Assembly (NCBI GenBank): GCA_029990175.1
Contig: JARKIP010000017.1
Location: 17,998,001-18,062,000, forward strand
Direction of reading: 5' to 3'
From: Petunia secreta
Taxonomy: Eukaryota > Streptophyta > Magnoliopsida > Solanales > Solanaceae
Length of the DNA stretch: 64,000 nucleotides
Both the position numbers and the translations under genes were made by a program. Of the stretch, positions 55,520-64,000 are shown in pieces. Each line of letters opens with the position of its first letter. Position 1 is the stretch's first letter. Below the pieces are notes generated by a model, which made no database searches, was not told the DNA's origin, and worked only from the letters and a program-made list of their open reading frames with translations.

Positions 55520-58500
55520 CTATCACGACCCAATCTAGGGCCACGACGGATAACCGACACTGTGTGTGATTATTTCTAAACCTACTAATAATCTATGAAT
55601 TATAGAGATGAGCTGGTAACCTAGTTATAAATACATACATATTTACTGAAAACATAAATTCTGGAAAGATGACAAGGTTATTATACGCTGACATACATAA
55701 CATAGTGACTGAACCACACAGGGACATATCTACAGGCCTCTAAGATTGCTGAACTGAATATACAAAGGACGGGCAAAAGCCTCGCCATACCCAAACTAGC
55801 TGACTATACACATACCAAAAGATAAGTAACTCTGGGAGTAAGCGGAGTGACTCCAATAGCTGGTAGATGGCCTACTAACATGGCCCAAGCACTGATCTAT
55901 CTGTACCTGCACCGCATGAAACGCAGCGCCCCAGAAATGGGCGTGAGTATGACATGTACAAAGTATGTAAGGCATGAGCATATAATATATAGCATAGCTG
56001 AATGAAACTGTAAGGCTGGAATATTATTGACGTCCAATTTTGTCATCTTCTTTTTGTATAATTGGTTGTATTTAATTTAAAGGTGACATTTAACTATTTA
56101 AACAAATATGAACTAGAAAGCATACCTTTACTTGTGTTATACCCTATTTATACATTATATACTTAATTGTGATTATATCATGTAATTTTGCATAATTTAA
56201 ACTATATGTTAAGTACGTGTCAAGACTATGGCTATTTTTATAATTTACTGTATTTATAATATTTAAATATTTACGTGCGGCTATTTACACTTAATTAATT
56301 TAATATAAAATCAATTACTGTTATTTGTGCATTTTATATGTATATCTATATTTTTTGCAACTTTAGTTAAATATTGGCCAACTAAAAAGAAAATATCCAA
56401 GTCTAAGTTTTATTCATACTATCCATTTTTTTTATTCGATTTTTAAATTTAACTTTGAACCTAGACCAAATATCTAACCAAATACATTCCCTAGATTTTG
56501 AATTAGTTATGTCTTATACTTTCTTTTTTTTCTCTTATTTATTTTAGATATAACCCAAAAATATCATTTTCTTTCCTTGTCCAAATATCCCTTTAGCTTC
56601 TAAATCATAAGAATATTAAAGTGATTGCCAATATCCCCTAAAACCAGTCTCCAACATCTTCTCTCCCTAATTTCCAAATCAACCAGCATCCCCCCCCCCC
56701 CCCCCCAGATTTGCTCCTTCATTTTTGCTCAATCACCAACGGCACTCTCATGTATATTTTGTTATGTATACAACGATACACACGCATACCAAGGAAAAAG
56801 ATACCATCAGATACCCATCAATAGCTGTAGAAATCACCACCAGTGGAAATTAAAGAGGAAGACAGACCCCTTGTCTCTTTGATTCTCTTTCCTATTACCA
56901 GATAATACACACACAAAAATCAAAATAAAGGGGAAGATTAGAGTGTGGGGGATCAGACGTATGCATATACATAGGGGCGGGGGATCAGATCAGCAAAAGG
57001 GAGAGGGGAATCAGTGATAGGCAAGAGCAGTGGTGAAGGGGAACCACCACCGGAGAAACATAAATTAGAACGGAAAAGAGAAGATCGGAGAAGCAGAGAG
57101 GACACTAATAGTACCACCATAGGTGGTCTCTGTCTCTCTCTTTTTGTCACTGGATAGTTACTGAAAAAGGGTTGGAGTCGCAGCGATGCCGCCATCGGCA
57201 AGTCATGTTGGCTTCGCTCCTCCCCTCGTTGTTGCGGTCAATCTCTTGCTCGCTGAAAGGTCTTTTCTTGGGCGGTGGACTTTCGATCTCCGCCATTGTT
57301 GGCTTACTTTCTCCCACAGGAAATTTCCTCTGTTGGACATCATTGTTTTTCTGTTCTCTTATCTCACTATAGATTGGCTCTCTTTCTTTTATTAGTAATA
57401 ATACTAATTTATTTTTATGTTTTTCTGGCGAAGTACGTTTGAATGAAGTATATTAAAGGACGACACATTTGGATTGGACAATACTTCATTACTTTTATCT
57501 CATTTTATTTATACTTTATTTTATTCGCGCTAACTATTCATTTTCTTTTCAAAGAACATTTGAGACGAAATTTGCGAAGGAAAAAGACAATAGAGAAGGC
57601 GAATATTTGTTATTCTTATGAAAATTTTTTATTGTAGAATATTAGTGAAAATTCCTTGTTTGTTTTACTTTAATCTTTTATCAGAATCTCAATTATTTAA
57701 TTCGGTTGGGAACCACACTTGGTGGAATCTGAGAAGTTCCTAACACCTTCCTCTTAGGTTAATTTTAACTCTTACTCAGAATTTTTGATTCATAAACTAC
57801 GTTTCAGAGTTAATTAAGTGGTGACGACAAGTCTTTACCTATGAGTTCCAATAAGTCGAGCCTTGTTTCGAACTTTAACCGGTTCAGAAAAATGGGTGTC
57901 GAAAAATATAAATATGAAAATATATTCTGAAGTATAGCAATGAAGCTGGAAATTCGAAACATGAACTAAACATGATTTGAATATAAACTAAAATATAACT
58001 GAATCTGAAACTAAAGACTGAGCCGAATTATACTGATAAATGACTATAATATGACTGATAACTAGTAGCTAGAAACTGGAACTGATAGCTGTCAACTGAT
58101 ACTGACACTAAGAACTGGTGGCTGATAACTGACAACTAATAACTAGCATTGAGCTAAAACTGAAATGTTATCTGAACTGGTACTTTTCTAGTGTTATGGG
58201 CTGTATCCCCCCAAATCAGGTAAGTGAACATTTGAACTAGCCTCATGTATAGTCATGTGGTGTATAATATGGCTATATACACGTATATAACAAACTTGGC
58301 AGGTGTTATGGCTATGTCCCCCCCAACCAGTAATATCTAGTCTCTCTGGTCAGAGTGTGTGAGTGACACCCGGCCACTCTAGGTGTTTCAACTCCCGCCT
58401 TAACCAGAGGGGCTGTGTCCTATAGACGAGTAGTATCACATGCGACTTGACTGTGTGCTTAATGTCCAGCCTATTTGGGGGACTCCAAATCACACATAAT

Positions 58501-58706
58501 ATGATCACAATATAAGCATAAGTATGTATGAGGCATAATACATGTGGTAACAATAGATATGGACTAAAAGGAATGATAAGAAAATCCTGGATGGAATTAT
58601 AACGCAACCTAAAACTCAGAGTTCGTCCAACCCTTTGAATTTCTATAAAAATTTCAGCAGAGTTTCCCCTAAAACTGGATGATCCGGAAAAACAGAACCA
58701 GCTCTA
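55520..58706 (-). mobile_element. Chromovirus LTR fragment interrupted by a solo LTR
   Basis: 55520-56024 and 57905-58706 match the reverse complement of G's LTR (about 41330-40040), including the 'gggccacgacggataacc' end and the CTGATAACT-type low-complexity region. No primer site lies at its left end, so it is a 3' or solo LTR. Its first 1.2 kb (sense start) is missing at 58706, where another LTR begins. Confidence 0.75.
56025..57904 (+). mobile_element. Solo LTR of a Tat/Ogre-like element
   Basis: 1880 bp, starting TATTGACGTCCAATTTTGTC and ending near 'ttaaccggttcagaaaaatg', resembling H's LTR at both ends but shorter. AATAT flanks it at 56020-56024 and 57905-57909. The corresponding place in G's LTR (near 40825) is uninterrupted. 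Confidence 0.75.
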
Positions 58707-61700
58707 TGTTGTCACCTAATATTGTCCCTCCTGTTTCAATATCCATTCTTCAGAAGAAATTGCACTAATAACCATACTATTATCCTTGCTCTAACTCGTA
58801 TTCAAAATTATTATTTTGCACAAGCACGTCAAGTAGGCAATTTTCAAAGACACTGGCACAAGCTACGGCTATTTTACAAAATTCGCACGTTTAATTATAA
58901 TTTTTTGTAATTATTCCTACTTTAGAAAAATAGTAAAAATTATTTTAAAATTCAAAATAATAGTCTTCCTTAGCCATTTAGCCTTCAAAATTAATTTCCT
59001 GATTTTTTCTATAATTTTATTAGCATTTTATACAATTTGATGCACATTTTATACACTATTATACGCATTATATACACTCTTAAATATATACACCTCAGTT
59101 TTGTACACCTCATACCTCATTTATACACATCAGTGCCACGTCAATATCGACGTGACTTCATCTCAGCCATACAAAGGTTTGATCCAACAGTTGGGAGGGG
59201 AATTTCCATTTTTAATTACACGTAGAGCCTCGAAACCCTAAGTCCCTAACTCATTTCTCACATGTTCGCGCCACCCCTCTCCCTCGAATTCTCTCTCGCT
59301 CAAAATCCTAGCTCTCCACTGTCATGGCCTTTTCCGGTAGTCCTCGCCGGCGACACCTCAAACCAAATACATTTTCTTGCTCCTCCAAGTTGTCCGCAAC
59401 ATAACCCCCATGGTAATTTCCCCAAACGATAATGGGCAAAATCCGACCCCTCATCGACCTCCATCACTGTCACCAAAAAACTAAGACGATGCTCAAAATA
59501 TGTACCCTTTGCGTATTTTAGATGAAAAATTAAGTCCACAAGGGGAAGATCTTAGTTGAAACGTGTTGAGACCGGTTCGATCTAATGGCAAAAGCGGGTA
59601 ACCCTTATCACTTGTAATTTTCTTGAATCTACATGACATTTTGCCTAAAATTTCCTAGCATTTTCTGTGCATCGACGCGTTTGTATGCTACCTGTTAATT
59701 AGTTAAGGTGAGATTCATGTGATTGTTAATCCTTGCTCAGTTCATTGATTTAGTGGAACAATGACTTGAGCCTTCACATGTTTAGATTTTTGTATGTTCA
59801 TGATTTGTGCCCTAGACCACCTGTATTAGCTTGCAATGTTAAAACCCATGGCAAATTGTGACTTGGTTGTTTTCCTTCTTGTGTCGCAATGTATTTGGCC
59901 CATACTCTGTCAGAATACATGATTCCCTTGATTACCTGTTTGCCTAGCTTGAAATTGGAATTGGTGATTTGATTTACATGAGTTGAGGGATCCTGATTTG
60001 CTCAAATTTGAATTCTTTGATTGAGATTAGAATGGAAATTTGTTGTGCTAATTGATACAACATTAATTTGAAATTTGATTGGAATTTGTCAATGCTATCA
60101 AGGATTTCGAGCTTGAAACAGCCTATAACACTCTTGTGTACTTATTTCTAGAACATGGACTCAATTACTGTTAGGGAGGGAAATTATACATGTTTAGGAT
60201 CCTATTTGCCTTAATTATCAAAATACTGATTAGTCTATTTTTGGAAAAAGTACCCAAAAGGATCCTTTTAATTGTGGGAAATTTTATTTTCTTACCAAGT
60301 TTACTTTGCTTGTCTGAATTCAAATCCCTACCCTTCACACCTATATAAGGGGACTTATTTTTCACACACAAACATTCATACACAGTTTCACACATTGAAC
60401 ACCTATACAAACGACTGAAATCATCATTTTCTCCACTTAACCACTCTGAAAACTCTCATTATTTTCTCTCTTAGTTCTGTTAGCAAAGGAAGTGTTAAAA
60501 CAAAGTTTGTAAGGGCTTTTAGTGTGCTGCATTGCTACTGTTTCTGTCTGGCTTGTGTATTCATTGAATCAGCAATGGTAAACTGTTTTCTCTTCACTCT
60601 ATAGACATGTATCTGTAACTGTGTGATGTTGCCTGGGCTTTCTTTTGGCCAGTAACACTGCCTGCAGATTCTTCTTGGGATAGTTCTAGGAACTATACCC
60701 AAATTTCTATAACAGGGGTTCCATGTTCTGACAAAGAAGGCATAAGAAACCTCATATTGCTAACCTATTTTATGCAAGGGAATAAGCTCAATAGGCTTAT
60801 GTGTTAAGCCAACACAGTATCATGACCTGATACTTTCATACACTGCCTTGGTTTAGTTTTATGATTCTACTATGATATAGATTTTTCCTACTTGTTTATG
60901 TATTTGTTAGAACTTTCCTTGCCTGTACATATTTTAAAATAGGGTATACAGTCATACAAAGTGTATATGGCTACCCATGGGCCCTTTCTAAACTCTTGCC
61001 TTCTATATGCCTGCATCATTCATCCTAAAACTATGATCCCTGATGTTTAAAATTTGCATGATCATTTATGGATAAAAGACGAAACAATACGTTGATTTGA
61101 AAGTTTAGATTCTAAGTTTACACATTTTTTATTAGAATCTGAACACGATATCATTGCTTTATTATAACATAACTAGTATGTGCAGGCCTTAAAAAAACTA
61201 AGTTTTAATGTTTGAAGTATGCTATTCTGTGCAAATCTGAAATCTTAACGATAGGGGCTAAATGTGCAAACTCTGCCTAATTTCTGACTGCTTTTGTAAA
61301 CTAAACTACCCCCTGTTTTACTTAAATGATACGGGCCCAATGTCTATTTCTATAATCTGGCCCTTTACGTGTTTAAGTTAATTTTTTATCAAGCTTAAAA
61401 CTTCTATATACTAATCTAATAATGTATAGGGGTGTATAAGTCTGAAGGTCGAATATACGAGAATTGCACATATTTTCTAAAAATTATTAACACTCAATTC
61501 ATGTATTTGCATGTTATATATATGTATATAATTATGTGTGGCAGCCCATTTGTGCATTTGATTGTTTCCGTGTAACATTTTCTCAAAATACCTAATGTCA
61601 AGTCACACCGACCCTAAATGGCTAACATTTCTATCAAAATATAACCCCAATTTGATTTGTAACAAAATCTGAAAATATTTTCGTTGAAACTGGCTATTTT

Positions 61701-61753
61701 TATAAACTGACTATTTCTGCAAAACTGCGATAATAACTGAAATTATGCAAATA
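58707..61753 (+). mobile_element. Ogre-like LTR (plus strand), right end missing
   Basis: Starts TGTTGTCACCTAATATTGTC, matching the TGTTGACACCCAATTTTGTC start of this group, inside the chromovirus LTR. No polypurine tract precedes it, so it is a 5' or solo LTR. It is at least 3 kb long and has a TATA box at 60341-60350. It is cut by the duplication boundary at 61753. Confidence 0.6.
60341..60350 (+). promoter_or_regulatory. TATA box of the Ogre-like LTR
   Basis: CTATATAAGG followed by a leader rich in 'cacac' and 'ttctc'. A plausible LTR promoter about 1.6 kb into the LTR. Confidence 0.55.
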
Positions 61754-64000
61754 AGCTGTCAACTGATACTGACACTAAGAACTGGTGGCTGATAATTGAC
61801 AACTAATAACTAGTATTGAGCTAAAACTGAAATGTTATCTGAACTGGTACTTTTCTAGTGTTATGGGCTGTATCCCCCCAAATCAGGTAAGTGAACATTT
61901 GAACTAGCCTCATGTATAGTCATGTGGTGTATAATATGGCTATATACACGTATATAACAAACTTGGCAGGTGTTATGGCTATGTCCCCCCCAACCAGTAA
62001 TATCTAGTCTCTCTGGTCAGAGTGTGTGAGTGACACCCGGCCACTCTAGGTGTTTCAACTCCCGCCTTAACCAGAGGGGCTGTGTCCTGTAGACGAGTAG
62101 TATCACATGCGACTTGACTGTGTGCTTAATGTCCAGCCTATTTGGGGGACTCCAAATCACACATAATATGATCACAATATAAGCATAAGTATGTATGAGG
62201 CATAATACATGTGGTAACAATAGATATGGACTAAAAGAAATGATAAGAAAACCCTGGATGGAATTATAACGCAACCTAAAACTCAGAGTTCGTCCAACCC
62301 TTTGAATTTCTATAAAAATTTCAGCAGAGTTTCCCCTAAAACTGGATGATCCGGAAAAACAGAACCAGCTCTATGTTGTCACCTAATATTTTCCCTCCTG
62401 TTTCAATATCCATTCTTCAGAAGAAATTACACTAATAACCATACTATTACCCTTGCTCTAACTCGTATTCAAAATTATTATTTTGCACAAGCACGTCAAG
62501 TAGGCAATTTTAAAAGACACTGGCACAAGCTACGGCTATTTTACAAAATTCGCACGTTTAATTATAATTTTTTGTAATTATTCCTACTTTAGAAAAATAG
62601 TAAAAATTATTTTAAAATTCAAAATAATAGTCTTCCTTAGCCATTTAGCCTTCAAAATTAATTTCCTGATTTTTCTATAATTTTATTAGCATTTTATACA
62701 ATTTGATGCACATTTTTTACACTATTATACGCATTATATACACTCTTAAATATATACACCTCAGTTTTGTACACCTCATACCTCATTTATACACATCAGT
62801 GCCACGTCAATATCGACGTGACTTCATCTCAGCCATACAAAGGTTTGATCCAACAGTTGGGAGGGGAATTTCCATTTTTAATTACACGTAGAGCCTCGAA
62901 ACCCTAAGTCCCTAACTCATTTCTCACATGTTCGCGCCACCCCTCTCCCTCGAATTCTCTCTCGCTCAAAATCCTAGCTCTCCACTGTCATGGCCTTTTC
63001 CGGTAGTCCTCGCCGGTGACACCTCAAACCAAATACATTTTCTTGCTCCTCCAAGTTGTCCGCAACATAACCCCCATGGTAATTTCCCCAAACGATAATG
63101 GGCAAAACCCGACCCCTCATCGACCTCCATCACTGTCACCAAAAAACTAGACGGATGCTCAAAATATGTACCCTTTGCGTATTTTAGATGAAAAATTAAG
63201 TCCACAAGGGGAAGATCTTAGTTGAAACGTGTTGAGACTGGTTCGATCTAATGGCAAAAGCGGGTAACCCTTATCACTTGTAATTTTCTTGAATCTACAT
63301 GACATTTTGCCTAAACTTTCCTAGCACTTTCTGTGCATCGATGCGTTTGTATGCTACCTGTTAATTAGTTAAGGTTAGATTCATGTGATTGTTAATCCTT
63401 GCTTAGTTCATTGATTTAGTGGAACAATGACTTGAGCCTTCACATGTTTAGATTTTTGTATGTTCATGATTTGTGCCCTAGACCACCTGTATTAGCTTGC
63501 AATATTAAAACCCATGGCAAATTGTGACTTGGTTGTTTTCCTTCTTGTGTCGCAATGTATTTGGCCCATACTCTGTCAGAATACATGATTCCCTTGATTA
63601 CCTGTTTGCCTAGCTTGAAATTGGAATTGGTGATTTGATTTACATGAGTTGAGGGATCCTGATTTGCTCAATTTTGAATTCTTTGATTGAGATTAGAATG
63701 GAAATTTGTTGTGCTAATTGATACAACATTAATTTGAAATTTGATTGGAATTTGTCAATGCCATCAAGGATTTCGAGCTTGAAACAGCCTATAACACTCT
63801 TGTGTACTCATTTCTAGAACATGGACTCAATTACTGTTAGGGAGGGAAATTATACATGTTTAGGATCCTATTTGCCTTAATTATCAAAATACTGATTAGT
63901 CTATTTTTGGAAAAAGTACCCAAAAGGATCCTTTTAATTGTGGGAAATTTTATTTTCTTACCAAGTTTACTTTGCTTGTCTGAATTCAAATCCCTACCCT
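61754..64000. repeat. 3667 bp directly duplicated segment, copy 2 (cut by window end)
   Basis: Matches 58087-60333. Includes the chromovirus LTR fragment (to 62373) and the start of the Ogre-like LTR (62374 onward). The junction at 61753/61754 falls in the middle of both parent sequences, as in a tandem duplication rather than an LTR pair. Confidence 0.85.

Larger units (their letters stand above)
58087..61753. repeat. 3667 bp directly duplicated segment, copy 1
   Basis: Starts within the chromovirus LTR fragment and covers an Ogre-like LTR. The segment recurs from 61754 with roughly 98-99% identity by eye. Noncoding; the matching short open frames at 58350-58607/62017-62274 and 59300-59539/62966-63205 reflect DNA duplication only. 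Confidence 0.85.

Noticed and set aside
58350..58607. Frame duplicated at 62017-62274, apparently conserved
   Set aside because: The conservation comes from the recent DNA duplication, not from protein selection; it lies in an LTR.
59300..59539. Minus-strand frame duplicated at 62966-63205
   Set aside because: Same reason: duplicated LTR sequence, with the N terminus differing freely.
58087..64000. The 3.67 kb repeat as an LTR pair of one element
   Set aside because: The repeat starts in the middle of a chromovirus LTR fragment and has no primer site or tract at the junction.
1..64000. Search for intact host genes, tRNA or rRNA genes
   Set aside because: None recognised; all protein-like segments match retroelement genes or the accessory genes carried by them.

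Overview
The window looks like nuclear DNA of a flowering plant, most likely a Solanaceae-type genome. This rests on nested LTR retrotransposons of plant-only lineages (Tat/Ogre-like and chromovirus Ty3/gypsy, Sirevirus-type Ty1/copia), AT-rich microsatellites and MITE-like elements. The species cannot be read from the sequence. I found no intact cellular gene, no rRNA or tRNA gene, no CRISPR array and no bacterial-type operon. Every recognisable coding region is a retroelement gene, and each carries at least one break or truncation.

Layout. 1-7544: 3' half of a plus-strand Tat/Ogre-like element (H): noncoding region with a minisatellite, polypurine tract, then a 3.3 kb LTR. It sits in the gag of a minus-strand element (I, 7545-8489). 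8490-11087: sequence without recognisable genes but with two MITE-like elements. 11088-16048 and 34452-35080: a plus-strand Tat-type element (A) with a tRNA-Lys-type primer site, a broken gag-protease, and a gene on the opposite strand. A is split by a Tat/Ogre-like element on the minus strand (J, 16049-34451, tRNA-Arg-type primer site). The 3' LTR of J is split in turn by a young Sirevirus-like copia element on the minus strand (K, 18331-26727, TSD TGAGA). 35106-36467: a second, inverted copy of A's opposite-strand gene. 36468-38813: Tat-type element B, cut by a chromovirus (G, 38814-42824), followed by a 4 kb minus-strand Ogre-like LTR (L, to about 47140). 47140-48246: the gag and 5' LTR of Tat-type element C (minus). 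48247-55256: the 3' part of Tat-type element E (plus), split by Tat-type element D (minus, 48645-54052, TSD ATGTC). 55520-64000: a chromovirus LTR fragment interrupted by a solo Ogre-like LTR (TSD AATAT), then another Ogre-like LTR (plus), in a direct duplication with a 3667 bp period.

How the parts relate. TSDs, primer sites and polypurine tracts give an order of insertion: Tat-type elements A, B, C and E first, then J, D, G and L, then K, whose two LTRs differ by only three substitutions plus a poly-G length change. The observation most worth following is the opposite-strand gene of the Tat-type elements. Two diverged copies share three introns at identical positions and phases, with almost identical lengths (71/72, 80/80 and 85/85 bp). 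That pattern fits a real spliced antisense gene carried between pol and the 3' LTR.
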